NCBI GenBank assembly: GCA_007134165.1
Contig: SLLJ01000192.1
Coordinates: forward strand, 1 to 15,088
Source of the DNA: Nitriliruptoraceae bacterium
Lineage (GTDB): Bacteria; Actinomycetota; Nitriliruptoria; Nitriliruptorales; Nitriliruptoraceae
Length of the DNA: 15,088 bases
Direction: 5' to 3'
Shown: in pieces, positions 6,855 to 14,545 of the stretch
How the letters are laid out: each line of letters opens with the position of its first letter
Numbering within the stretch: position 1 is the first letter of the stretch
Made by a program: the position numbers and the translations under genes
The notes under the pieces: model-generated
Told to the model about the DNA's origin: nothing
What the model saw: the letters and a program-made list of their open reading frames with translations, nothing else
The model's database searches: none

Positions 6855-8123
6855 TCAGATCGCGTGGTTCGATGGGTCACGCCGGGCGACCGTGACCGAG
6901 GCCACCCGTCGACCCTGCACCCGCTCGACGGTGATGCGGATGCCCTCGAGGTCGATGATCTCCTGCTCGCCGGGTACCCGGCCCAGGGTGCCGAAGACCA
7001 GTCCGCCGACGGTGTCCCAGCCCTCCTCCGGCAACTGCATGCCCAGCAACTCGTTGAGGTCGTCGACGCCGAGCCGGGCGTCGACCCGCCACCCGCCGTC
7101 GAGGACCTCGATGAGCGGGTCCTCCCGGTCGTGCTCGTCGACGATCTCGCCCACGATCTCCTCGAGGATGTCCTCGATGGTGACCAGTCCGACCACCTCG
7201 CCGTACTCGTCGACCACGATGGCGAGATGCACGGCGGCCGCCTGCAGGTCTCGCAGCAGATCGTCACAGCGCTGCGTTTCGGGCACGAACGTCGGCGGAC
7301 GGATCAGGTCGCTCCAGGACTCGTCGGGATCGGTCGCGATCCGGCGCAGCAGATCCTTGGCATAGATGGTGCCGGTGATGCTGCCGTGCTCGGCCGGGTC
7401 GTGCACCGGGATCCGGGACGTCCCGTGCTCGATGGCGATGCGCACGACCTCGTCGAGCGGCGCGTCACGTGGCACGGTGATCATGTCGGGCCGCGGGACC
7501 ATCACCTCCCGCGCGATGGTGTCGCCGAGTTCGAAGATCGAGCGGATCATCGCCCGCTCCTCGGGCTCGAGCTCCTCGTCGGCCTCGTCCTCGTCGGGCT
7601 CGAGTTCGCGCAGTTCGTCGTCGGAGGCGTAGGGGCCTGAGACCTCGTGCCGGCGGGGCACCAGCCCGCGCCCCAGTGCGACCACCAGGCGCGCCAACGG
7701 ATCCAGCGCCCGCACCAGGGCCTTGGCCTGAGGGGCAACGGCGAGCCCGACCGGCTCGAGGTGCCGCAGCGCAACCGTGCGGGGAACGGCCTCGCCGAGG
7801 ATCAGGCTGGCGAGGATCACCACGACCACGGCCAGCACCACGCCCGCGGGGCCGCCGCCCAGACGCAGACCGAGCATGGTGGCCAGGGCGGCGAGCACCA
7901 CCCGCGCCGACACCGTGGCGACCATCAGGACGTTGAGCGCGCTGGATCGGCGCTCCACGAGCCACAGCAGCGACTCAGCCCCCCGCCGCTCGTCCTCCTC
8001 GAGCAGCCGCAGCGCGCGCACCACGTCGGTGCGGGTCACCACCGTCTCGATCAGCGCCACCATCGAGGTGTGCAGGAGCAGCACGACGCTCAGCGCGAGC
8101 AGCCACCAATCCGCGTCGTTCAC
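6855..8123 (-). CDS. CNNM/CorC (hemolysin-type) CBS-domain membrane protein
   Basis: 422-residue membrane protein of the DUF21-CBS-CorC_HlyC family, implicated in Mg/Co homeostasis and often annotated 'hemolysin'. The N-terminal DUF21 region has membrane segments at about 6-28, 61-85 and 92-115 and the GEAVPRTVALRH motif (110-120). An acidic linker (165-190, rich in D/E) follows. Tandem CBS domains start at VMVPRPDMI (207-215) and PPTFVPETQ (276-284); the second carries VVDEYGEVVGLVTIEDILEE (303-322), the family's hallmark. The CorC_HlyC transport-associated domain covers about 342-415 with VGGLVFGTLGRVPGEQE. The GTG start overlaps the ybeY stop by 4 nt (GTGA), so the genes are translationally coupled. 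This is the usual actinobacterial order phoH-ybeY-CBS protein. Actual metal transport by this copy is inferred from family, not seen. Confidence 0.93.
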   Translation of the reverse strand: MNDADWWLLALSVVLLLHTSMVALIETVVTRTDVVRALRLLEEDERRGAESLLWLVERRSSALNVLMVATVSARVVLAALATMLGLRLGGGPAGVVLAVVVVILASLILGEAVPRTVALRHLEPVGLAVAPQAKALVRALDPLARLVVALGRGLVPRRHEVSGPYASDDELRELEPDEDEADEELEPEERAMIRSIFELGDTIAREVMVPRPDMITVPRDAPLDEVVRIAIEHGTSRIPVHDPAEHGSITGTIYAKDLLRRIATDPDESWSDLIRPPTFVPETQRCDDLLRDLQAAAVHLAIVVDEYGEVVGLVTIEDILEEIVGEIVDEHDREDPLIEVLDGGWRVDARLGVDDLNELLGMQLPEEGWDTVGGLVFGTLGRVPGEQEIIDLEGIRITVERVQGRRVASVTVARRDPSNHAI

Positions 8124-8566
8124 CGTTCGACCGCCGCGAAGGACGCCAGCAGTTGGTCGGTGAGCGCGAACATCTCGCGCTCGGCGGCCTGCTCGGCATG
8201 GTCCATGCCGAGCAGGTGCAGCAGACCGTGCACGGTCAGCAGGCGCAGCTCGGCGGCGGGGCTGCGGCCGAGTGTCGGCGCCTGGGCCTCGGCGATGGCC
8301 GGGCAGAGCACGACGTCGCCGAGCACCGCCGGGACGTCGGGCAGCGCCTCGCCGGGACGATCGATGGGGAAGGCCAGCACATCGGTCGGACCCGTCGTGC
8401 CCAGGTGCTCGGCGTTGAGCTCAGCGATCGTGTCGACGTCGACGAGCAGCAGCGACACCTCCATGTCCTCGGGTACGCGCTGCTCGGCGAGCACATGGCG
8501 GGCGAGGGCGACGAGCTGCTCACCGTCGACGGGCCGATCCTGCTCGTCGGCCAGGAACACGGCCAT
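8120..8566 (-). CDS. ybeY: Endoribonuclease YbeY (16S rRNA maturation)
   Basis: 148-residue YbeY/UPF0054 metalloprotein, about the family's normal length. It has the zinc-binding signature HGLLHLLGMDH at 113-123 (three histidines) and the conserved TDVLAFP at 61-67. Family members process the 16S rRNA 3' end and take part in ribosome quality control. The ATG at 8566 has AGGGGAG 7 nt upstream, within the end of phoH; it starts 3 nt after the phoH stop, and its own stop overlaps the next start. The phoH-ybeY-CBS order is a well-conserved bacterial cluster, which supports all three calls. Confidence 0.96.
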   Translation of the reverse strand: MAVFLADEQDRPVDGEQLVALARHVLAEQRVPEDMEVSLLLVDVDTIAELNAEHLGTTGPTDVLAFPIDRPGEALPDVPAVLGDVVLCPAIAEAQAPTLGRSPAAELRLLTVHGLLHLLGMDHAEQAAEREMFALTDQLLASFAAVER

Positions 8567-8569
8567 GGC

Positions 8570-9583
<1,014 letters not shown>

Positions 9584-9617
9584 GGGGGTCGCGCGCTCCT
9601 GGGTCCGGTGACGGTGC

Positions 9618-9623
9618 AGTCTA
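9618..9623 (-). promoter_or_regulatory. Putative -10 box of phoH
   Basis: TAGACT on the minus strand fits TANNNT and lies about 35 nt upstream of the phoH start, inside the 72-nt gap after the bldD-like gene. No clear -35 element is visible, so the call rests on position and the -10 match only. Confidence 0.3.
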
Positions 9624-9655
9624 CGCCGTCTCGTGCCGACGCGACCGACAGCGGG

Positions 9656-10129
9656 TCAGCGCAGCAGCCCGGAGTTGGCCAGATGTTCGTGCAGCCGCCG
9701 CGGTTCCTCGCCGAGCACCGCCGAGAGCGCCTCGAGGTCGGCCACGCGCAACGTCAGGACCCGACCGTTGTAGTCGCCACGCCGGGCGCGGATCGAGTCG
9801 ACATAGCGCGCGAGCACGGGCTCGTCGTCCTTGCAGCCCTCGAGTGCAACGAGGTCGATCACGAAGCGTTTGGGGCCCGGTGCCGGCTCATCGCTCGGGG
9901 CGTCGGGCAGCAGTTCGGCAATCGGAACGCGGTAGAAGTCGGCGAGAATGTGCAGGCGCGAGATCGACACCGTGCGTTCACCCCGCTCGTAGGCGCCGAC
10001 CACACTGGCCTTGAGCTGGCCCCCGCTGACCGCTTCGACCTCGTGCAGGGACCGCCGCTGCTGCTGGCGGACCCGTCGCAAACGCCCACCGAGCGCCACC
10101 GCATAGCGGTCTTCGACCACAGTCTCCAT
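9656..10129 (-). CDS. BldD-like transcriptional regulator with c-di-GMP signature
   Basis: 157-residue XRE-type regulator aligning along its length with Streptomyces BldD. The N-terminal helix-turn-helix (about 12-75) contains LGGRLRRVR, VVGAYERGERTV and LADFYRVP, all close to BldD. After a short proline-rich linker, the C-terminal domain carries RGDYNGRVLTLRVAD (117-131), which fits the BldD c-di-GMP binding signature RXD-X8-RXXD exactly: R117, D119, R128, D131. BldD dimerises through c-di-GMP and represses developmental genes; whether this organism differentiates is not visible. A cysteine (C99) sits in the linker side of the C-terminal domain. The ATG at 10129 is chosen, with GGGTGG 6 nt upstream; a GTG one codon earlier is possible. 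It lies between rsmE and phoH, separated by 128 and 72 nt, so it probably has its own promoter. Confidence 0.9.
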   Translation of the reverse strand: METVVEDRYAVALGGRLRRVRQQQRRSLHEVEAVSGGQLKASVVGAYERGERTVSISRLHILADFYRVPIAELLPDAPSDEPAPGPKRFVIDLVALEGCKDDEPVLARYVDSIRARRGDYNGRVLTLRVADLEALSAVLGEEPRRLHEHLANSGLLR

Positions 10130-10152
10130 CACGGACCACCCGGCTCCGGCAT

Positions 10153-10174
10153 CATCCTACGAGCAACATCCTAC
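10153..10174 (-). promoter_or_regulatory. Paired GTAGGATG direct repeats in the bldD-like promoter region
   Basis: GTAGGATG (minus strand) occurs twice, at 10153-10160 and 10167-10174, with a 14-bp period, 24-45 nt upstream of the bldD-like start. Each copy contains TAGGAT, a TANNNT -10 match, so these may be alternative promoters or paired operator sites. No convincing -35 is seen. The overlapping palindromes AACGTT and GTTAAC follow at 10180-10187. Confidence 0.4.
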
Positions 10175-10260
10175 AAAGAACGTTAACACGACTACGCCAC
10201 GTCGCAGCACCATTCGCGACCAGACGGGGTCGGGCCACTACGGGAGGTGAGGATACGGGG

Positions 10261-11049
10261 TTATCGCCCATCGCCGCGTGGCGGGGCATGCGCCCATCGT
10301 CCGAGGCCCGCCGAGAGCACCGCGAGCGCGGCAGCACCAGCGTGTTCGGTGCGCAGCACCGTGGGTCCCAGACCTACCGGCCGGACCCCGCCCGCCTCGA
10401 ACCGGCGCCTCTCGCCAGGAGCAAACCCCCCCTCGGGCCCGATGGCGATCACCACCTCGACGGCATCGGTCAGTTCCGAAAGCTGCTCGGGCAGTGCCGG
10501 TGCGTACGGCAGCGCGACCAGGACCACCCGAGAGGGATCCAGCCCCTCGGACGGGCTCAGCACCGGTGGCAGCACGGGGCCCAGCCGGGTGACCGGGGCC
10601 ACCTCGGGGCGCCAGGCCCGGTGGGCCTGCTCACAGGCCGACCGCGCCACGGCCCGCCAGCGCTCGCGTGCCCGTTCGGCCCGCACCCCCTCGAGCCGGA
10701 CCTGTGCCCGCTCGGTCTCGATCGGCGTGATGGCGTCCACCCCCAGCTCGGTGGCCGCCCTCACCACCTCGTCGAGCTTGCGCCCCTTGGTCAGCGCCTG
10801 GACCAGGTGGAGGTGGGGCCGGGGTCGCGGCTGGTGTCCGACCTCACCGACCAGCCGGACCCGGTCGGCGGTGATGAGCTCAGCCGACGCCCACCCGCCC
10901 CGACCGTCGGCCACGACGACCTCGGCCCCGACCCGGGCACGCAGGACCGTGCCCAGGTGGTGGGCCGCCTCGGGATCGAGGTCGAACTCGTCGCCGCAGG
11001 CGGCCGCCGACAGCGTGACGTCGAGGTGCAGCCAGCTGACCCGGGCCAC
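10261..11049 (-). CDS. rsmE: 16S rRNA (uracil1498-N3)-methyltransferase RsmE
   Basis: 262-residue SPOUT-family methyltransferase that uses SAM to methylate U1498 of 16S rRNA. An N-terminal PUA-like part (about 1-72) precedes the SPOUT domain, with LTKGRKLDEVVRAATELGV (86-104), ACEQAHRAWRPEV (138-150), the SAM-site loop IGPEGGF (203-209) and the trefoil-knot segment LGPTVLRTEHAG (227-238), where most relatives have LRTETA. The GTG at 11049 is chosen: GGAGG lies 5 nt upstream and it begins 13 nt after the dnaJ stop. A GTG at 11082 would add 11 unconserved residues overlapping dnaJ. It follows dnaJ closely, as in many actinobacteria, so it is probably part of the hrcA transcript. Confidence 0.94.
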   Translation of the reverse strand: MARVSWLHLDVTLSAAACGDEFDLDPEAAHHLGTVLRARVGAEVVVADGRGGWASAELITADRVRLVGEVGHQPRPRPHLHLVQALTKGRKLDEVVRAATELGVDAITPIETERAQVRLEGVRAERARERWRAVARSACEQAHRAWRPEVAPVTRLGPVLPPVLSPSEGLDPSRVVLVALPYAPALPEQLSELTDAVEVVIAIGPEGGFAPGERRRFEAGGVRPVGLGPTVLRTEHAGAAALAVLSAGLGRWAHAPPRGDGR

Positions 11050-11062
11050 CGCCCCCTCCGTC

Positions 11063-12190
11063 TCAGCGCTGGAAGGCGCCACGCAGCCGGGTGAAGAAGC
11101 TGCCGTCGCTGGTGGCCAACGACTCGCCGCGGAGTTCGGCGAGCTGCTCGATCAGGGCCCGCTGCTGCGCATCGAGTCCGGTGGGGACCTCGACCCGCAC
11201 ACCCAGACGCAGGTCACCTCGGCGTCCGCCACCGTGGGCCGGGAGGCCCTGGCGCCTGACCCGGATGACGTCGCCGGACTGACTGCCGGCGGGCACCTCC
11301 ACCTCGACGTCCTCGCCGTCGACGGTCGGCACGTGCAGGGTCCCGCCGAGCGCCGCCTGGGTGACCGGCAAGGTGATCTCGGCGATCAGGTCGCGCCCGT
11401 CGCGCTCGAACACGGCGTGGGGCGTGAGGCGGATCTCGACGAACAGGTCACCGGGAGGCGCGCCCTGACGTCCCGCCTCTCCCGCCCCGTTGACCCGGAG
11501 CCGATCACCGTGGTCGACCCCGGGCGGGATGTCCACGCCCAGCGGCCGTCGACGCATCCGACGTCCCTCACCGCTACACCCCGTACACGGGTCGGCGACC
11601 TGCCGGCCACTGCCCTCGCAGTCGGAGCAGGCACTGGCCGAGGCCATCTGTCCGAAGGCGGTGCGCACGACCCGCTGGACCTGCCCGGCCCCCGCGCAGG
11701 TGGCGCACCGGGCCGGACCCGTCCCGGAGGCCGAGCCCGATCCCCCGCAGAGGTCACAGGCGACGGCGACCTCGACCTCGACCTCGCGGTGCACGCCGGT
11801 CACGACCTCCTCGAGGGTGAGCTCGACCCCGACGAGGACGTCGCGTCCGGGCCGGGTGCGGGGACGAGAGGTCGGTCCAGGCCGTCCACCGAACGCCGAG
11901 CCGAAGAAGGCGTCGATGACGTCGTCGATCCCGCCGAAGCCGGCACCCCCGAAACCGAAGGGATCACCCGCCGCGCGGCTACTCGGCGTCCCGTCGTCGC
12001 CGAACCGGTCGTAGCGGGCACGGCGCTGCGGGTCGGACAGCACCTGGTAGGCGTGGGTGATCGCCTTGAACGTCTCCTCGTCACCACCGGCGTCGGGGTG
12101 GTGGGCACGGGCCTGCCGCCGGTAGGCGCGCTTGAGGTCGTCCTCCGAAGCGTCGCGGGGGACGCCGAGCAGGTCATAGAGATCGGACAC
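11063..12190 (-). CDS. dnaJ: Chaperone DnaJ (HrcA-linked DnaJ2 type)
   Basis: 375-residue class I J-protein, the DnaK co-chaperone. The J domain (about 4-64) has the essential HPD at 31-33, followed by a G/F-rich linker (75-104). The zinc-finger region has all four CxxCxGxG-type repeats: CDLCGGSG (145), CATCAGAG (162), CSDCEGSG (188) and CTGCSGEG (202), so all eight cysteines are intact. The C-terminal substrate-binding domains follow, with PPGVDHGDRLRV and GDLFVEIRL. The GTG start has GGAG 11 nt upstream, a little far. Placement right after hrcA identifies it as the second actinobacterial DnaJ, the one outside the dnaK-grpE cluster; neither dnaK nor grpE is in this window. Confidence 0.96.
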   Translation of the reverse strand: MSDLYDLLGVPRDASEDDLKRAYRRQARAHHPDAGGDEETFKAITHAYQVLSDPQRRARYDRFGDDGTPSSRAAGDPFGFGGAGFGGIDDVIDAFFGSAFGGRPGPTSRPRTRPGRDVLVGVELTLEEVVTGVHREVEVEVAVACDLCGGSGSASGTGPARCATCAGAGQVQRVVRTAFGQMASASACSDCEGSGRQVADPCTGCSGEGRRMRRRPLGVDIPPGVDHGDRLRVNGAGEAGRQGAPPGDLFVEIRLTPHAVFERDGRDLIAEITLPVTQAALGGTLHVPTVDGEDVEVEVPAGSQSGDVIRVRRQGLPAHGGGRRGDLRLGVRVEVPTGLDAQQRALIEQLAELRGESLATSDGSFFTRLRGAFQR

Positions 12191-12213
12191 GGCGGATCGG
12201 GCTCCGGTCGGTG

Positions 12214-12228
12214 GCGCCGTCGGGGCGC
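12214..12228 (-). other. Small hairpin between hrcA and dnaJ
   Basis: GCGCC and GGCGC can form a 5-bp stem with a 5-nt loop in the 52-nt hrcA-dnaJ gap. It may act as an attenuator or a processing site, but is short enough to be chance. Confidence 0.25.
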
Positions 12229-12254
12229 AGCGGGTCAGCGGGTCAGCGGGTCAG
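12228..12254. repeat. Octamer tandem repeat at the hrcA stop codon
   Basis: CAGCGGGT is repeated three times exactly (12228-12251), then CAG begins a fourth copy. On the minus strand each unit contributes TGACCCGC, and the hrcA TGA stop (12243-12245) falls inside the array. Unit gain or loss would leave a nearby stop, so effects on HrcA should be slight. Confidence 0.75.
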
Positions 12255-13385
12255 GTCGGTGACGTGGTGCTCGAGCTGCTCAGCGACCGCGCGAACGGTG
12301 GACAGCACGGTGGCATAGTCCATGCGCGTGGGGCCGAGCACGCCCAGTGACCCGTCGGTGATCAGGCGGTAGCGCTGCGCCACCAGGGACGCCGAGCGCA
12401 GGTCCTCGACCTCGTTCTCTTGGCCGATGCGGACGGTCGGCTCATCAGCGGCGGTGGAGTCCGACAGCACGCGCGCCAGGGTGGCCCGCTCCTCGAGCAG
12501 CCGCAACAACCGGGACAGGTGCTGACGTTCGAACGCCTCGTCGCCGGCGAGCGAGGCCTGACCTCCCACGAACACGTGGTGGAGGGTGTCCTCGGTCAGG
12601 GCCGGACCGGCGGCCATCGCCACCGCTGCCAGCACGTCGCGCAGCTCCGTGGGTGCCTCCTCCACCAGCGTGCGCAGCACGGCCGGAACCGCGTCCACCC
12701 GCCGGCCCCGCACGTGCTCACCGAGCACGGTCCGAACGCGGTCGAGGTCAGCCTCGCTGGTGCCGGTCGGGACGTCGACCAGCCGCTTGTCGACCCGCCC
12801 GGTATCGGCGACCATCAGGAGCAACGCGGAGCCCGGAGCCAGCGGCACCAGTTCGACCAGCCGGAGCCGGGAGGCGGCGATGGCCGGTGCGATGACCAGT
12901 GACACCAGCCTGGTGAGCTGGCTGAGCACCGACGAGGTCCGGGCCAGCAGGTCCTCGACATCACAGGCCGAACCGAGCAGCTCGGCGATCAGCTCCCGCC
13001 GCGGACCATCGAGCTCCGGGTCGTCGGCGAGATCGTCGACGAAACGTCGGTAGCCGGCATCGGTCGGGATGCGTCCGGCGGAGGTGTGCGGCTGAGCGAT
13101 GTAGCCGAGCTCCTCGAGGGCCGACATCTCGTTGCGAACCGTCGCCGCGGACACCCCCAGGTCACTGACCTCCACCACCCGCTTGGAGCCCACCGGCTCA
13201 CCTCTGGCGACGTACTCGGTCACGATCGCCCGCAGGACCCGAACCTTGCGCTCGTCGAGGTCACGCCCGGCCCCAGGGTCTGCTGCGGGGTGCTCACCGG
13301 ACGTGGTCGCAGGCGGCAGCTCGACCCGGAGGCGCACCGGCTCGCCGACGTCCGTGGACGCTGCACGCTCCCTGGGTTCGGCCAC
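12243..13385 (-). CDS. hrcA: Heat-inducible transcription repressor HrcA
   Basis: 380-residue repressor of class I heat-shock genes that binds CIRCE operators and is kept active by GroEL in the bacteria studied. The winged-helix domain starts at LDERKVRVLRAIVTEYVARGEPVGSK and includes SAATVRNEMSALEELGYI and the TSAGRIPTDAGYRRFVD stretch typical of HrcA. The GAF-like and inserted dimerisation parts follow, ending in DGSLGVLGPTRMDYATVLSTV, the family C-terminal signature. The first ~45 residues are unconserved. The GTG at 13385 is chosen because GAGAGGAGG lies 5 nt upstream; an upstream GTG at 13454 would add 23 residues and run into the CIRCE-like operator. It leads dnaJ and rsmE. A CIRCE-like repeat 59 nt upstream supports autorepression. 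Confidence 0.96.
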   Translation of the reverse strand: MAEPRERAASTDVGEPVRLRVELPPATTSGEHPAADPGAGRDLDERKVRVLRAIVTEYVARGEPVGSKRVVEVSDLGVSAATVRNEMSALEELGYIAQPHTSAGRIPTDAGYRRFVDDLADDPELDGPRRELIAELLGSACDVEDLLARTSSVLSQLTRLVSLVIAPAIAASRLRLVELVPLAPGSALLLMVADTGRVDKRLVDVPTGTSEADLDRVRTVLGEHVRGRRVDAVPAVLRTLVEEAPTELRDVLAAVAMAAGPALTEDTLHHVFVGGQASLAGDEAFERQHLSRLLRLLEERATLARVLSDSTAADEPTVRIGQENEVEDLRSASLVAQRYRLITDGSLGVLGPTRMDYATVLSTVRAVAEQLEHHVTDLTR

Positions 13386-13404
13386 GGCCACCTCCTCTCG
13401 ACCT

Positions 13405-13422
13405 CGATGTGCCGCGATGTGC
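13405..13422. repeat. Direct repeat in the hrcA leader
   Basis: CGATGTGC occurs at 13405-13412 and again at 13415-13422, a 10-bp (one helical turn) period, between the putative hrcA -10 box and the ribosome binding site. This could be a protein-binding site or chance. Confidence 0.4.
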
Positions 13423-13432
13423 GACGACGGGC

Positions 13433-13438
13433 AGCGTA
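13433..13438 (-). promoter_or_regulatory. Putative -10 box of hrcA
   Basis: TACGCT on the minus strand fits TANNNT, 48 nt upstream of the chosen GTG. The CIRCE-like repeat starts 6 nt further upstream and would cover the spacer and -35, the expected geometry for HrcA repression. The -35 itself is not recognisable. Confidence 0.35.
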
Positions 13439-13443
13439 CCTGG

Positions 13444-13470
13444 CTGGCACTCACCGGCCGAGGCTGCCAG
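13444..13470. promoter_or_regulatory. Degenerate CIRCE-like operator upstream of hrcA
   Basis: Inverted repeat CTGGCACTC-N9-GGCTGCCAG. The consensus CIRCE is TTAGCACTC-N9-GAGTGCTAA: the left half matches 7 of 9 bases, the right half 5 of 9, and the 9-nt spacer is exact. The arms are complementary at 7 of 9 positions. It lies in the 162-nt divergent region between hrcA and the plus-strand membrane-protein genes. The position and spacer make HrcA autoregulation likely; the weak right half lowers certainty. Confidence 0.6.
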
Positions 13471-13499
13471 GGTCACGCACTGGACCATGCCGGAGCCGC

Positions 13500-13505
13500 T
13501 AGGGT
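13500..13505 (+). promoter_or_regulatory. Putative -10 box of the plus-strand membrane-protein operon
   Basis: TAGGGT lies 42 nt upstream of the GTG at 13548 and fits TANNNT, giving a leader of about 36 nt. Only CTGGAC, at a short 14-nt spacing, resembles a -35, so support is weak. Confidence 0.3.
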
Positions 13506-13547
13506 GACGGACCAGGCCCATGTCCGCAGGACCGGCAGGAGGCAGCC

Positions 13548-13961
13548 GTGGCGGCACCGGAACCGGCCAGCGACCCCCGCAGCACCGGCGAGGTGCTGCA
13601 GTCGCTGAGCACCAGCACCCAGGCGCTGGTCAAGAAGGAAATCGAGCTGGCCAAGCTCGAGATCACCGCCGTGATCAAGGCGCGGGTCGTGGGCGTCGCG
13701 CTGCTCGCGACCGCCGGACTGCTCGGGCTCTACGTGCTCGGGTTCGCCGGGGTCACCGGCGCCCGAGGGCTGGAGAACGTCGTGTCGCCATGGTTGGCGT
13801 GGCTGATCGTCACCCTGATCTACGCCACGGTGGCGGGCATCCTCATCGCGGTCGCGATCGGGCGCTTCAAGCGACCCCCCTCCACCCCCGAACGCTCCAA
13901 GCAGGCGTTCGAGGAGACCAAGCAGTGGGCGCAGCAACGCGCTGAGCAGGTGACCCCATGA
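13548..13961 (+). CDS. Phage-holin-family (DUF1469-like) membrane protein
   Basis: 137-residue protein resembling the actinobacterial 'putative Actinobacteriophage Holin X / phage holin family' group (Phage_holin_3_6, DUF1469). An N-terminal amphipathic helix with LVKKEIELAKLEITAVIKA (about 27-45) precedes two membrane segments at about 46-70 and 80-105, then a positively charged, soluble tail. Despite the name, these chromosomal proteins are not shown to be holins, and there are no phage genes here. The GTG at 13548 has AGGAGG 5 nt upstream, an excellent site. Its TGA overlaps the next ATG (ATGA). The actual function is unknown; the DUF3618-like partner suggests a cell-envelope role. Confidence 0.85.
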   Translation: MAAPEPASDPRSTGEVLQSLSTSTQALVKKEIELAKLEITAVIKARVVGVALLATAGLLGLYVLGFAGVTGARGLENVVSPWLAWLIVTLIYATVAGILIAVAIGRFKRPPSTPERSKQAFEETKQWAQQRAEQVTP

Positions 13962-14545
13962 CCCCCTCCCCCGACGACATCCGCCGCCGTGCCGAGCAGG
14001 CCGGCGAACGCTTCAAGGCCCGGGTCGCCCAGGTCCAGGGCGAGGTCGAGGCCTTCCAGTCGAGCCAGGAGCGCTACGCGCAGCTGCCCGACCACGAGCC
14101 GGCCGGCGACCCCGACCAGGCCGCCGAACAGCTGCGGCACATCCGCGCGCACATCGACCACGACCTCGACGTCCTGCAGGCCCGCGTACCCCCGACCGAC
14201 ACGCTGCTCGCCGGCGCCAAGGTCTACGGGGGGGCGGCCCTGGCGGCGCTCGGCACGCTGGGCGCGGCCGGACTGGTCTGGTCGCGACGCCGGGCGGCCC
14301 GGGCCGAGCAGCGCGAGGTGCAGCAGGAGGCCGAGCGGCTGGCCGGTGCGCTGGTGGACGTGTTCAGCGCCCGGTTCACCACCGAGCCTCGGCCCGAGAT
14401 GGAGCCGGTCGACGCGGACGAACCAGGCTCGCGGCGCTGGTGGCTGGCGGCACTGGGTGCGGCGGTGCTGGCCGGGGCGCTGTGGCTGCGGGATCGTGGC
14501 GGCCCCGACGGGGCCGGACTGTGGGGGCCACCTACCGAGGGTTGA
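13958..14545 (+). CDS. DUF3618-like two-helix membrane protein
   Basis: 195-residue protein. A charged, helical N-terminal part includes QLRHIRAHIDHDLDVLQARV (58-77), similar to the short DUF3618 pattern (R-x-x-I-E-x-T/D-x-x-x-L-x-x-R). Membrane segments lie at about 86-108 and 161-177, separated by a charged coiled region (109-135) and an acidic stretch. The ATG overlaps the previous stop by 4 nt, so the two are co-translated; the pairing of a DUF1469-type protein with a DUF3618 protein is common in actinobacteria. Its last 14 nt overlap the 3' end of the convergent metal-binding-protein gene. No enzymatic motif is visible; function unknown. Confidence 0.75.
   Translation: MTPSPDDIRRRAEQAGERFKARVAQVQGEVEAFQSSQERYAQLPDHEPAGDPDQAAEQLRHIRAHIDHDLDVLQARVPPTDTLLAGAKVYGGAALAALGTLGAAGLVWSRRRAARAEQREVQQEAERLAGALVDVFSARFTTEPRPEMEPVDADEPGSRRWWLAALGAAVLAGALWLRDRGGPDGAGLWGPPTEG
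14499..14515 (-). terminator. Candidate terminator of the metal-binding-protein gene
   Basis: CGGCCCC and GGGGCCG form a perfect 7-bp GC stem around the loop GAC. It lies 17 nt past the stop of the minus-strand gene and inside the last codons of the convergent plus-strand gene. There is no U-tract. It could slow transcription from either side. Confidence 0.4.

Noticed and set aside
6866..6872. GGTTCGA, as in a tRNA T-loop
   Set aside because: It lies in the coding end of the CBS-domain gene, and no acceptor, D or anticodon arms can be built around it.
13386..13454. HrcA N-terminal extension from the GTG at 13454
   Set aside because: It would place the start inside the CIRCE-like operator, and a much better ribosome binding site exists before the GTG at 13385.
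13548..13961. Phage holin as evidence of a prophage
   Set aside because: No integrase, endolysin, structural or att sequences are visible. This protein family is widespread in actinobacterial chromosomes.
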